From Spirodela intermedia (lineage: Eukaryota > Streptophyta > Magnoliopsida > Alismatales > Araceae), in assembly GCA_902729315.2 (NCBI GenBank), contig LR746278.1, positions 5,001,911-5,065,910 on the forward strand: DNA of 64,000 nucleotides, given 5' to 3'. A program made the translations under genes and the position numbers. Position 1 is the first letter of the stretch. Every line of letters starts with the position of its first letter. A model generated the notes under the pieces. The model was not told the DNA's origin. It saw only the letters and a program-made list of their open reading frames with translations, and did no database searches. Shown piece by piece: positions 1-12,165 of this stretch.

Positions 1-546
1 GATTGGCCCACAAAATTACAAGATATATTTTGGGCTTATAAAACAGCTTATAAAAATCCCATAAGTATGTCCCCATTTCATCTCATTTTTGGAAAGCAAT
101 ATCATCTTCTTGTGGAAATAGAACATAAAGTATTATGGGTTATAAAAAATTATGTATGAATGAAAAATTAACTGGTGGGCATAGAATTTTTCAGCTACAT
201 GAACTAGAGGAGTTAAGGAATGAAGCTTATGAAAATCATAGAATATATAAAGAAAAAATAAAAAAAATCATGATAAATATATTAGTAGAAAAAAAAAATG
301 TTGGACAAAAAGTGTGGTTATATGATTCTAGGCTGAAATTATTTCTAAGAAAATTAAATCAAAATAGATAGGGTCTTATGTGATGGAAGGGACATATGAT
401 CATGGGACTGTAACGATTAAAGATCTTAAAATTGATCATAACTTTAAGGTAAATAGACAGTAGCTTAAACATTACATAGAACATGAACGTCTTGTAGAAA
501 AAGAAAAAATTAAGAGTAAGATTAATGTGTCCAGTTGGAGACATTA
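1..546 (+). mobile_element. Ty3/gypsy retrotransposon, 3' end of pol (integrase), degenerate
   Basis: Frame 1 from the window edge reads as the end of a plant gypsy integrase core (WAYKTAYKNPISMSPFHLIFG, then E-H-K). It stops near 157. The next conserved block ([21 protein letters not shown]) continues in another frame from about 195, so there is at least one frameshift. The C-terminal integrase tail ([14 protein letters not shown]; then HGTVTIKDL, FKVN, LKHYIEHE) runs to about 546 with further stops. The upstream gag-pol lies outside the window. This is a dead copy. Family assignment rests on recognising the conserved integrase blocks by eye. Confidence 0.9.
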
Positions 547-1715
547 AATTTAGCGCTACATGGAAGGTAACCCATGATTTTTATTTCATTCTGTTTGTTT
601 GTTTTTAAGTTCTATTTTTCTTAGAATTTCACAATACTTGTTTCTGTATTTATTTATTTTCAAAAAAGTACAAGAAAAAAGTGTAAGATGAAGTGAAAAA
701 TTAAAAACAAGGTTGAGGTGATGTCTTTCTGAGTTTTATCATTTATGACAACATTTTTAGTGCTTAACTTTGCATATATCCATGTTTCACTTGAAAATTA
801 TATTTTCTGCATATTTTGTTTTGATTTTTCTATGTCATTGAGGACAATGTCATTTTTAAGTTGGGGGTGAAATATTAATTCTTAATTTATGCTGTAGGAC
901 GATTAAGAATATGTGTTTGCATTTGTTTTCATGCTCACTTAGAACAACAACTAAAAAAATTCAGAAAAATTACAACATCTATTTCTGGTTTTCTATCAAA
1001 AACAACAGAGAAAAAATAACTTGAAATTTGAAATTTTAGAGACCCTTTTCTCACATTCCAATCCCCTAGACATATATTATTGAAATTCAAAATTACAACT
1101 ATAAAGAGGATAGTTTTGATTTATTTTTGACAAATTCATTGTTGTTGAAAATAGAACTGAAAATAGAAAGTAAAACTATTAGAACTATCTAATTTACAAA
1201 TTTCTTGCATCATATTACATGCAAGAAAAATTAAATCAATTAAATTGATTGATACCAAAAGATACTAGGAAGATTATTATTGAGTTAAAATAATGATTTA
1301 GTGACATGAAATGTTGGAATATTCCTTAAATACATGATAGATAACATGGATTTGATTTTACAAATTTTCACTTTATGATCTTGATAGATAGTATTTACTT
1401 GATGTGAAAATTTGATTGATCATTTGAGTTTAATAGAGATTTTTACACCCTACTATAGGACTTGTGAGGAGAAATCACTTATTTCGAAGAGAGAGAGAGA
1501 GAGAGAGAGAGTAATGTGAAAAATCTAAAAATGAAGAGTACACATGGAGGGTGTAAGACATCATTCTCATTGTCGAAAATCATCCATAGAAAAATACTTG
1601 TTGTAAAATAAGTGGATAAAGTAAAAGCCCTAAAAATGAAGAGTACATATGGAGGGTGTGAGATATCATTCTTATTGTCAAAATTTGTCTACATAAAAAG
1701 TTACTTATCCACTAT

Positions 1716-1750
<35 letters not shown>

Positions 1751-2084
1751 TAAACTTCAAAAATCAAGTCATGAAAAAAGAAAAATGTAAGATCAATATT
1801 ATTTTTTGATGAGTATTAATAATTAGAACATCATATAAATATATCTATGAGTAAAGAAGTGATAAAGATGTGAATAGAAGAAGTGAAGTCTAAATTATTA
1901 TTCTAAGGACTGCTTAAATATTTAAGTACTTAACATCATTCTTAAATACTTGATATAAGAATCCAAAATGTCTAAAGGTGCATCATTTCTAATTGTATTT
2001 TTTTATATACATTGAAATATGATATTTTGATATTCGTGAATTTTTATTCTCGTAATTACATTGATAAAGGACTAGCAATGATTT
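547..2084 (+). other. Non-coding 3' region of the gypsy element, with an internal polypurine-tract-like site
   Basis: AT-rich and stop-filled. A motif at about 857-869 (AAGTTGGGGGTGA, preceded by GGACAATGTCATTT) looks like the polypurine tract that normally abuts a plant gypsy LTR, but here the LTR starts 1.2 kb further on. The stretch also holds (GA)n at 1489-1511, an imperfect direct repeat (1525-1594 and 1630-1699, period 105 bp), and (AT)n near 1720-1747. No gene seen. Confidence 0.6.
1525..1699. repeat. Two-copy direct repeat, period 105 bp
   Basis: Both copies start CTAAAAATGAAGAGTACA and continue with GGAGGGTGT and ATCATTCT.ATTGTC. Copies at 1525-1594 and 1630-1699 differ at scattered bases. 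They lie in the non-coding 3' part of the gypsy element. Confidence 0.85.
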
Positions 2085-2097
2085 AAGTTAGGGGGTG
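2084..2097 (+). other. Polypurine tract next to the gypsy 3' LTR
   Basis: TTAAGTTAGGGGGTG lies immediately before the LTR start TGATAAGTCT. This is the usual arrangement for plus-strand priming in plant gypsy elements. Confidence 0.75.
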
Positions 2098-3953
2098 TGA
2101 TAAGTCTTCATTATCATAAGTTAATAATTAATAAATAATATAATTTTAATCTTAACTTATGATAAATAGACTTATATTTGTGTTAAATTGTGAAAGGTAG
2201 TTTTCAGTTTATTAATGTGATTTTTTATTAATGATGTGATTTTATATGATTTTATATGATTTTTATAGTCTTATTTTTTAGATAAATAAAGATTAAAAAA
2301 AATAGAAAAAAGAGGGAGACCCGTAGGCCAACAGAGCCCTTGATAACATGATATTTGTTTGATTATTCCTTATATTTCATGTGAGTTTTGTTCATTTAAA
2401 TCCTGAAAATATCATGTTATTAACAAAATGATTTAAATATTTTTGGATTTGCATTAATTTCACTATTTGCACACTATGCATAAATTTTGCATGATTTTTG
2501 ACTAAACCTGCTTGACTTCTACACATTTCATGTTAACTTCTATGATGTCAAGCAGTTTTATTACTAATAAATATTTTCAAGTTTTCATGCGTGCAGAATT
2601 TAACAGAAATCAACAATAAATTAAGAGCACTTTAGTGGACGAAAGTTAGCTTAATGGGCTAGGAGTACTTTGGAGGAATTTCGGATTTGGAGCTTCAAAG
2701 AGAAATTAGAGGAGGTTTGGGGCCATGTCCAGGCCCATTTAGACCCACGTAAGTCCATGGAGGAAGTGATGTAGAAATTTATGGAGAGAGATTAGGGAAT
2801 TATGAAGGGGCATTTTAGTCATGCTTGCCCTTGTATAAATACTCTCTTCCTCCCTCTTTCCCGCCCCATTCTGGACGTGCTCTAGTAGTGGTTAGCCAGC
2901 AGGACAAGGCATTCTCCAGGATCCGGGGTATCCACCCTGATAGATGTAAGTCATTTTGAAGCGTTCACTCTTGCTCTTCTCCTTCTTGCAGTGAAAAACG
3001 CCTGATCCTGGCGGAATATAAGGATCCAAGAAGAGGAAGGAGTCTTGAGGGCTCAAAGGACGAACATCAGCACCCATTTTCTGTTGTTTCCCATCGCTCT
3101 ATCTTCCGTTCCGCCCCCTCCAGCTGCTCCACGTTTTCCTCTGTTTTCGCCCATCGTTCCTTCTCTCTCCGCCTTCTCCCATGGCCTCCGTCTCTTCCCG
3201 CCGTCTCCCGTCGCTCCGTCTGCCGCCGCTTTTCGCCAACCGGCGTGCGCTCGCTGCCGGTCGCTGCTGCCCGTCGCTCCTCGTCTCTCTCATTCGCCGA
3301 CCACCGCTGCCGCCTATCGCCAGCAGCCGCGCGTCCGCTGAGCACCGCCGCGTGCCCATCGCCAGCCGCCGCACGTCCGCCGACCACTGCCGCCGCCGTT
3401 CGCCAGCCGCCGTGCACTCGCTGCCGGTCGTTGCGACCCCGTCGCTCTCTCTCTCTCAACCCTTCCGGACGTAACCGAAAGTCCTAAATTTCGGTTAAGT
3501 CCGGAAACGGTCACGGGAGATCTGCGACCCGCGCAGCCCATCCTCTGACCCGACCGTCAACCACCAATGTAAGTTATTTTAGTATTATTTATTGGTGTTC
3601 TTTTGCATTAAAAAAATTTTAAAAAATAGAAATATAAGAAACAATTAAAATTATAAAACAATACTACAAAATAAAATTCTAATCATTAGCCGTATTTCCT
3701 ACGCAAGTTAATTCCAGAAAATTCTATTAAGCTCTCTAAAATCCTAAAATACTTTCAAAGAGTGAATTCCTAACTTCTAAATCTATTTCTACCATTTCTA
3801 AGACTAAAAAATCTGAAATTGAACTCCTACCTCCTTGTGGATCGACCCCTTATTTACCCTATGTTTGATATAGAGTAATTAAGTGGAAACTTTATTGTTG
3901 GTTAAGTCTAAATTAAAATAGCAACACAAAAATGCTTAAATTTAGACTTATCA
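2098..3953 (+). repeat. Ty3/gypsy 3' LTR, 1856 bp
   Basis: It begins TGATAAGTCT and ends AGACTTATCA, a perfect 10-bp terminal inverted repeat starting TG and ending CA, and it directly follows the polypurine tract. The first 800 bp (U3) are AT-rich, a TATA box lies at 2834-2841, and about 3090-3550 is a striking GC-rich island with internal repeats. The tail is AT-rich again. The candidate target-site copy after it is GCCTG (3954-3958); the other flank is outside the window. The 5' LTR is not in the window. Confidence 0.85.
2834..2841 (+). promoter_or_regulatory. TATA box of the gypsy LTR
   Basis: TATAAATA followed by a pyrimidine-rich stretch (CTCTCTTCCTCCCTC), positioned about 740 bp into the LTR, as expected for the U3/R boundary. 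Confidence 0.7.
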
Positions 3954-5595
3954 GCCTGCAAGCAAGTCGAAAGTGTAGTCAGGGGGAGCCATATGTAGGG
4001 GCTCGAGTGATTATGGACTGATGGGGTCATGTGTGTGTCACTCCCCTTTCACATCACCGGTGGTTAGTTGGTTGTGAGGTAAGTAGTGGTTGTACACGCG
4101 AGAAAAAGATTCATTATTTTTAAATTTGATATTATTATATATTTGTCTAAAAATTCAACATACAATCGATGTGAGATTAAACTTGTGTCACACTTTCTTT
4201 AAAATAATTTTATTTATTTAAATATTTAAAATATCTTTTAGTTATAATAAAGATATATCATTATGATGTCATCTTATAAGGGTATTAGAGTATTTATTTT
4301 AATCTTTCTCATGTAGGCATACGATCGATGTAGGTTTGAATCTTACTAAAGTTAAAATTCGTATTTTTATTTGATTAAATCGTGACTTTCTTGAAGATCG
4401 TTGGTGAAGGATAAAATTATCAAAATTATTCGATCATTGATGAAATTTTTGTCGACGCAATTCGTAAAGTATTGTTACTAAAATTATTGAATGATTCACA
4501 ATAAAAAGATCACGAATATATCGAGTAAAGCATCTCTCATTGATCAACGAATAAATTATTATCGACAAGAATACGATCTGTTAATAGGCGAGTTGTCATC
4601 TCTTGAAAGCATATTGGATGCGACGAAGAATTTCTTTTTGTTGTGTGGACTTAAGGATGAAATTTTTTGACACGTGTCACACTTTTATTCAACTCTTGTC
4701 TGTCGGGTGACAGTCGTTGGAGAGTTGTAAAGTTGTTATTTTTTCACTCCATTAGGTCATAGTTGTCGGAGATGATTTGACGATTCATTTTATTGATCTC
4801 TAGATTTCTCAAAATATATTAAGATTACGTACGTCGTCTTTATCTAAGAAGAATTTTCGAGGTCGTCAACACTACATGACGATCTTCTTGAATGTTTAAG
4901 ATTTCAGTGTATCGTCGACGCATCGCCATTACAACATGGAAATTTTGTTTTCTTACTTTCAACTTAATTTTCGTTTCATTTAGTGATAATTTGTCTACTT
5001 TAAATTTATCAAATTATTTTTCATTCAATTACAATTTTTCTAGCTTTTACAAATCTTAATTTGATCAATTAAATCATCTACAATCGCTTATGTAAGAATT
5101 GATAGGTGGAACTTTGTTCTCACCTAATTCATGTTTGTAAATTTTTGTACCCTTATTTCTCTTTTTTGTAAATTTTAAATATATTTTATTTTTATTTTTT
5201 AGTATAAAATTTATAAAAAATCATATTCTTTGAGAAAAATTCTGAAAAAATTACTAATATTTTTTGAACTTTTATTGAATTATAATTGATATATTTGTTC
5301 AGAAATACTTTTAAATATTTAAAATTAGTATTTTTTAGTTTTATAAATTTTAAATTTACGTGATTTATTATATAATGACTAAATCACGTCACCACTTGCA
5401 TGTCATAATGTTAGCATCAATCGGATGAAAGACAAAATTTTATGTGTCTTGAGAAATCAATATTCACATCTTTAAATCTATAGTTGTTTTCTAAGTAGTA
5501 TCTCAACATGTGACTGTGAAATTGGCTCAAAGGCCACAAAAAAGGCAAAGGCATAAAAGGTGGGGTGAAGTCAATCATAGGAGACAATGGGATAT
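3954..5595. other. AT-rich intergenic stretch, no gene
   Basis: No coding frame, splice-joined exon set or RNA gene is recognisable. Probably further transposon debris, but I could not assign it to a family. Confidence 0.5.
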
Positions 5596-5609
5596 ATAAT
5601 ACTGAGTGC

Positions 5610-5818
5610 AAGTGTAATCATCAATGAAAATGATGTAATAAAGATGTCAAGTAATTGAGACAACTTGAGAGGGTCCTCAAACATCGCAATGAACAAGATC
5701 GAATAGATCCAACTCACACAAGTATAATCATCAATGAAAATGATATAGTAGAGATGTCAAGTGATTGAGGCAACTCGAGATGGTCCACAAACATCACAAT
5801 GAACAAAATCAAATAAAG
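5610..5818. repeat. Direct duplication inside the copia integrase, period 110 bp
   Basis: About 99 bp at 5610-5708 is repeated at 5720-5818. Each copy encodes, on the minus strand, the same integrase start (FVHCDV.GPS ... FIDDYT) with its own substitutions. Confidence 0.85.
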
Positions 5819-7611
5819 TTGAAGATGAAATATCGTTATAACTAGAATAAGAGAAACAATAATATTTGCTTAGTTGACATGACTCGCACAAAAATTCATT
5901 AAGAGATAACCACAGTAAGATTTTATAAAGTTTCAAAAAAAAAGAATCGCTTAAACATTGATGTCACAAATCAGAATTAGTAGTGGAAGCAACAAAAAGT
6001 GTTCTAATGCTGAAAAAGGTGTATCTAAGACAAGTTTGTAAACACCCTAACTATTTTCACGTCTCAAATTAATCCTCTGTCTAGTATGTAGATCTTAGAA
6101 GACATAGAGGAAGAGAAAAAATTATAATAGTACAAAGTAAGGTATAAGTGATGGCACTAGTATATAAAAGGTTTGTAGGAAAACCGAGAATGTAAAAGAC
6201 TTAGGTCAACGGTAAGATAGAGGTCACACTAGTGGTGTCGTGACCTTTGACCAAATAGATTTAACCATCAATAATGGTCACCAAGGGGTGGGTCGTGGTG
6301 TGCTGAAGTGAGAAAAGTATAGAGGATGCACCCGATCATATAGATGGAAGCCCCTGAGTCAATAGTCTAAGGTAATGAGAAGGCAAGTAAGACATGTGTA
6401 CTTCGCATAGAGGCTCCCGACATAGATACAAAGTTGACAAAAGAAGGAATATAAGAGGGAGTAATCGTGGACCACTTCTAAGTTTCATATTCGATCGTCG
6501 TGAAAGTCATCTGAATAATATGAGTTATCGTAGAGTAAATCGTGGATGAGGCCAATGCAAGAGAATTCAAAAGTGTCTCAAAGATAACAACTCAAACCCA
6601 CTTAGGCTTACTAAACTCCTTCCAATACTTGTTTGACAAGTAGCTCAACTTACCACAATAAGGGCATGGTGGAAAGACATTGTGACATTTGTCTTTGAGA
6701 GACAAGCAAGCTTTGGACTATCACCACCATCTCGACCATGAGGAGTAGATGCAACTAGAGCTGATGAGATCGACATGGCAACTAGTTGAGTGGTGCTCGA
6801 TTGTGTAGTACAAGTGCTCGTGCTCACAAGAAGTGCTGTAAAAAAAATCGATGAAAGGTCTAACATATGATCACCTAAGAGAATATGGCCATGAATCTAC
6901 GAGACAATGTTTGAATATAAATTGCAAAGATATACATTAGTGTATAACTCTTGACAATATCGCTCAAGAATCTGAAGAGACAATGTTAGTGGTTAGAGAC
7001 TGATAAAGAGACAACTCCTAGATGATCATCTAAAATTATTTAAAGTGTGCTTAGAGTGAGAGATCGCATTGCTTAGAAGTGAGAAGAGACTCGAATAATT
7101 ACATGATACAATTGATATTTGTCTTATTAGCATACAAGGTCTCCACCGTGAGTCAAAGTTACTTAATAGGCTTGATACAAGCAAGAGATTTGGCGACAAT
7201 CTATTCAATACTTTAAAGTATCTATCTGACTACAACGGAGTCAATTTAGGACCAAGAAGTATAGGTCAAGTCAATAATAGTCGACGGATCATCCATTAGA
7301 TGATAAAATAGACTGTGGGACATACGAAAGTACTCAAAACTCAATGTTCACAATACATAATTAAGACAAGTTAAGAGGTATGTTGGTGGAGTCAATTACA
7401 TCATGATAGAGTGTTGTCAAGGAAAGAGTACTGACAACAAAATCACTTCGACTAGAAGCGGAGCCGTGGGCCAAGGTCCCTAAAGTGGAAGAGATATATT
7501 ATCTTAGTCCATAATGATGACAGAAAATAACATACTAATACAAATGTAAGAATCTGCAGCAAAGGACAGCACACAGTAAGAGATGGCATATGGCAAGAAG
7601 GCAGTGTGACG

Positions 7612-7745
7612 GGAGGTGGTGCAGTAGGAGACAATACCACGAGATACCATGAGATACTGCGAGATATCTCGAGAGGTGGTGCAGTAAGAGATAATACCGC
7701 GATATAACGTGATATACCGAGAGATACTGTGCAATACCGCGAGAG
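7612..7745. repeat. Degenerate GAGATAC-type repeat in the copia gag region
   Basis: Two copies of a roughly 60-bp block starting GGTGGTGCAGTA.GAGA.AATACC, each followed by short units like GAGATACC and GATATACC. Confidence 0.6.
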
Positions 7746-8032
7746 CGAGAGGGGTCACAGTGGCAAGGGCCGCAACAATAGGGGCCGTAGTGGGAGGGGC
7801 TGCAGCAGTAGATGCCACGACGGCATGGGCCGCAATGGTTACATGCCAGTGCGCTAGTTACGTGCAGTGTAACAACAGATTTTGGTGGCATGGTTGATGG
7901 CGGTGCACAATAGAGGATGGCATGCAGAGAGAAAGAAGAGCACGTAGAGGATGCAGCAGCAGCAGCACAATGGCGACAACAAATGGCGGTAGTAGCACAA
8001 TGGTAGTGGCAGCGGCTGAAAAGAACCAAAGG

Positions 8033-8044
8033 GCTCTAATACCA
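8033..8044 (-). other. Copia primer-binding site (initiator tRNA-Met type)
   Basis: The minus strand reads TGGTATTAGAGC, one mismatch from the TGGTATCAGAGC site typical of plant copia elements, and directly adjoins a putative LTR end (CAACA). Confidence 0.75.
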
Positions 8045-8221
8045 TGTTGATAAGAAGGGTTAAATCCATAGATTTGATTAATACTAAATGAAGAATTATG
8101 TGTTTATATAGGTGGGAGATGAGAGGGAGATAATGAGACTAAGTGGGTCATGTAGAAGAGGATGTTCGAACATTAATATGTGTTATCGAGTTTGTCCCAT
8201 ATTTTGTTTTGTTGTACAACA
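8045..8221 (-). repeat. Putative copia 5' LTR, 177 bp
   Basis: On the plus strand it starts TGTTGATAAG and ends TTGTACAACA, giving the TGTTG...CAACA ends common in copia LTRs. A minus-strand TATA-like TATATAAAC lies near 8101-8109. No partner LTR was found on the other side of the element, so the outer boundary is uncertain. Confidence 0.5.
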
Positions 8222-10400
8222 ACTTAAAAGTGATTAAATTCATTGATATCAAGAGCACGATGTAATAAGTTTATCACCCTAGTATTTAATGAAAAAAGGT
8301 ATTATTAGATTTATATATATGAGATATTTTCAAATACCTATAATAATTTGTGTCATGAAAGAAAGGTGTAAAAATACAATGACTTTCAACTCATAAAATT
8401 CATGAGGTACTAACCATGATGATCTACTCAAGGATTATTATTTTTTATGATTTGAGGTTTTCTTTTATACTAGTTGTTAATCCTTAGATGACTAGAAATA
8501 CGAATCAAGAGGGGAGGGTGAATTAATTTTTATATGTTAATTATGTTTTTTAATTTAAACTTTGTAAGTTATTTTCTTAAATTTAATTCAATGAGGATAT
8601 AGGGGTCCAAAGACACTCGATGTCACAATAGTTCAACCAAACTATTTTGACCTCTGTCCACTTCTACAATCATAATTTCAATTCAACTATTATCTGGAAA
8701 ATACAATTAATTTCGTTAGATTATGACCCTTACAACATAAACTCCACAAGTTTATTTCTCTTGCTTGTTTACAAAGCCCTCTAGCATAAAATTTGTTACT
8801 CTTTCTTATTAATTTTCTACACCCTCTAACAACTTGTTATTGTATAAACTTTCTAAGTCTATTCCTTTTCACTAACTTTCAAGCTCTCTAACAACCCTAA
8901 TACCATAGACTCCATGAGTCTATAATCCACTAGACTTATAACTCTAGCTACCCCAATGATGCTTGATAGGTACTCCAAGAGTTCCTCTATGTTTCTATTC
9001 AAACACAACATCAATATTAAACAATATTTAACTTAGATGTAGTGTTGTATTCGTGTGAAGTGATGAAGCTCACTGTGGAAGAAGGGAGGATGTGAGAAAA
9101 CTTTTTAGTGTATGATTAGCAAAAGATATTCAAATGTTTAAATGCTCAGTGGCATGGGCTGGAACTATATTTCAACCTAGATGGATTTTGCTTGGAAATA
9201 CTTGAAGAATGATGATGAAAATGGATCTTTGAGGCTCTCCCTTTGATTCTAAACACTCCCTAAAAAATCTATGGTTTATTAGGCCAAATGGTTAGCTCAA
9301 TAGTTAGTTGATAGGACCTTTAATGAACCCAAAATAAATATAAAATTATATTTTTATTTGATTTTAAATTCATAATCATTTCAATACTTTGAATTTTGAC
9401 TTGTAATTTTTTGCATTAGATATCTCTCTAAGTGAGCTTTCTAATGATTAGTTGTAAGCCTATATTTTTGACATGTTCTCTTAGATAGAAATCATTTTAA
9501 TAAGTTAGATAACAAATTTAGACCATTTTCCCTTGGATGAAATTATAAAGTCAATAATCTTCTAAAACCCATAAAAAAGAAAATTATTTGAATTTTGATA
9601 ATATTTTTATTGCATTATATTCACCTTTCAATTACCTTTTGATGAGTTAATGATTAATATTTTTATTCCATTATCTTGTAAAACCCATAAAAATGGAATT
9701 CTTTTGAACTTTGATAATCTTTTGATTACATTATGTCATTTTGTGAATGTAATGATAATCATGTCCTTTTGTGAATGTAATGTGACTTAAATATGGCATT
9801 TCACACATTACTCATATCACAAAATTATCATCCAATTAAAACTTTATCATCATCTAAATACATTAAGCCCTTCAGCACCAACACATGATCCATCACACCA
9901 AGCATCATATATAGAATGCAACTAAATGTCAAAATAAAAATATTAGACAATAGTACTCAGAAATAAGTGTTTACTCTTTGCTACTCTAGTTATTGTGGCC
10001 ATAAAATTTGTCATAAAAGAATCCTTATAATTGACCAAGGTAAGTCATATTTACTACATCAAGCTATGTACCTGATCATATTGATGGAATCGTTCAATCA
10101 ATGAGCTATGAAGTTCGTTTTATCTTTAAAGTCATGATTTTAACATATTTATGTTCTCAACCTTCATAAGTGTATCGAATTAAATTTACCTCAGTACTGA
10201 ACATACATTAATTGCTCCAGTAAATAAACACTGAATGCATATTAACTTGGGCGTTCATCTGCAATATCTTACTTTTTAGACATCGTCTGATACTCTACAC
10301 CGGCGCACACAAATACATACATGGAAAGATGGATGATGGATAGACGAATATGTAGCTTCACAGTATTTTAGGGGTTTTAGAAACATGTTATAATTCTAGG
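8222..10400. other. AT-rich intergenic stretch, no gene
   Basis: No coding region seen. AGAGGGGAGGGTGAATTA near 8509-8526 resembles a motif often met in plant transposon ends but cannot be assigned. Imperfect repeats occur near 9560-9780 (CATAAAAA.GGAAT...TTTTGAA.TTTGATAAT, twice). Confidence 0.4.
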
Positions 10401-11222
10401 GGTTTATATATAAATAGCTTCAGACAAGATTGTACAACGCAGTACACTATAAAGAAGACCTTGATAGGTCCAGTACTGGTCGTCCTCGTCCTCGTCCTCG
10501 TCCTTGACCCTCGCGTGGAGAGGTAGTGCAGTACAGTGAGCATCCATCCAGTACAGAAAAAGAGCCCCCCAACCTGGTACGACCCCCCACCCCCGGTGAC
10601 CAGTTGTCACTTGGGGAGCTCCTCCGGCCACCTTCGCTTCTTCCTCCTTGCCCTCCGGCGAGGAGGAACTAAGCCCGGAGGTAGTACGAGTACGAGAGTG
10701 GAGAAGCGGCTGCCCGTACTTGGAGGGGGAAGCACTCCCCCCCCCTCCCTTCCTCCGCCATTAATAGAGAAGAAACTCCCTCGGCGGTGCCGGGAAGACC
10801 GGGAAGAGGGAGGGGGCATCGCCGGAGACCCGGGTTAAAGGCATCATTGAGTGCAGCGTTGATGAATCCGGCCGGCGGCGCCGCTCGTCCCTCCCCGCGA
10901 GGCGAGTGGGGAGAGGCGGCTGGGGGCACCGGCGCTGCATTCAATCATGTTTTTGAATCGATGGGTCGGAGAATCGGGACGAGTTCGGAGGATCTGGGGA
11001 GGGAAAGCAGGCGGCGGCGGAGAGAAGGACCGGGAGAGACTGGGAGCCTCGTCGCCGCCGTTCTCCCGTCCTGACAGGTCGGAATCTCTCGCCGGCGTCT
11101 TTTCCGAGTCTTCATTTTTCATTCTTTTTCAGAAGGAGAAGCTCTATGCAACCGACCGTCTCCCCTATCCCAGAACCCCTCCCTCAAGAGCGATTGATGA
11201 TGATCTTCTGGATGCCAAATGC

Positions 11223-11270
<48 letters not shown>

Positions 11271-11432
11271 ATTTATTTATTTATTTTTCTCACAACCTCT
11301 AGACCCCCACAAATTGCCCATTTAGCCGGAATAAATTTCCCAGAAAATACACCCCACAAATTTTTCTTTGAAGAATTTCAGAGACTGTCACTTGAAAACG
11401 CCACCCCCCCCCCCCTTCCTTCACTTGAAAAC

Positions 11433-11469
<37 letters not shown>

Positions 11470-12160
11470 GACAGAGAAAGAGAGAGAGGGAGAGAGACAG
11501 GGAGAGAGACAGAGAGGGAGAAGACAGACAGAGACAGAGAGGTGAGGCATCGGCCAACCTGAGCAACAGTCAACTCAGTCAAGCTTCAAACCATGAAGCT
11601 GGGACTGCTCTGGAGGGCTCAAGACGCTGATGCAATTACGCCAGGAACACTAATTAGGGAAAGGCCTTGTCTGATCAAGATGCTAATTCAAGTAAATATG
11701 TAGACATAAATATTTCTCGCCACCCAAAATTTCAGACGAAGAATTTATTAATTTCCCCAATTCAGTAACTTGCGGCCATTAATCAGACTCAAATCCAACC
11801 CAGTTGACTTCCCCAACGGTCGGAGGCAGATGTAGAGCTTGGAATCCTCATTGAACCGAAAAGGCCAAATTTTTCTGGGTTTTGCATTATCTACTACATC
11901 GGTCAACCTCTCCATGGCCCCCGATGTCGATGGGCCAGGAGGGTCAGTCCATCTACCGTACCTCCGCCGCCTCTCTCATGGCGAGGTTGACTCCACCCGC
12001 CGTTCTCGAGTTGTAGGAAAGTCAACCGTCTAGATTGAGCTGTCAATGGTGTCTGGTTAGGGAGAAGAAGGGAAGGAGCAGATTTTGTTTCGCGCCGATT
12101 TCAAAAAGCGGAAGAAACAAAATAAATCGCGCCGCTGGTGTTAGGAAGATCCCCGCTGCG
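10401..12160. other. GC-rich and microsatellite-rich intergenic region
   Basis: Contains a GTCCTC hexanucleotide repeat near 10480-10504, C-tracts near 10738-10747 and 11404-11415, (CT)n at 11225-11268, and a GA/CAGA low-complexity tract at about 11432-11560. Open frames here are low-complexity and match nothing I recognise. The right part (11560-12160) is 3' flank of the next gene. Confidence 0.5.
11225..11268. repeat. (CT)n microsatellite
   Basis: About 22 uninterrupted CT units. Confidence 0.95.
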
Positions 12161-12165
12161 ATTTC

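Larger units (their letters stand above)
5600..8032 (-). mobile_element. Ty1/copia retrotransposon internal region, heavily degenerate
   Basis: Read on the minus strand from 8032 down: a gag-like region (about 7600-6600) ending in a zinc-knuckle remnant (CPYCGKLSY, near 6620-6662); a protease motif TIDSGAS..M (near 6370-6340); a GAG-pre-integrase motif CESCQLSKYY (near 5890); and the integrase start HCDV.GPSQVVSIT....FIDDYT (near 5690-5615). The order gag, protease, integrase is that of copia elements. Stops and frameshifts interrupt every part. Reverse transcriptase and RNase H are not seen, so the element is also truncated. Confidence 0.8.

Noticed and set aside
3045-3541. Overlapping open frames on both strands in the gypsy LTR
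   Set aside because: Ser/Pro/Arg-rich translations of a GC-rich island, all inside the LTR.
8268-8276. TTTATCA as the outer end of the copia LTR
   Set aside because: CAACA at 8217-8221 pairs with TGTTG at 8045 and matches usual copia ends better.
10947-11630. Open frame of 227 codons on the plus strand
   Set aside because: It is carried by (CT)n and GA/CAGA low-complexity sequence and has no recognisable domain.
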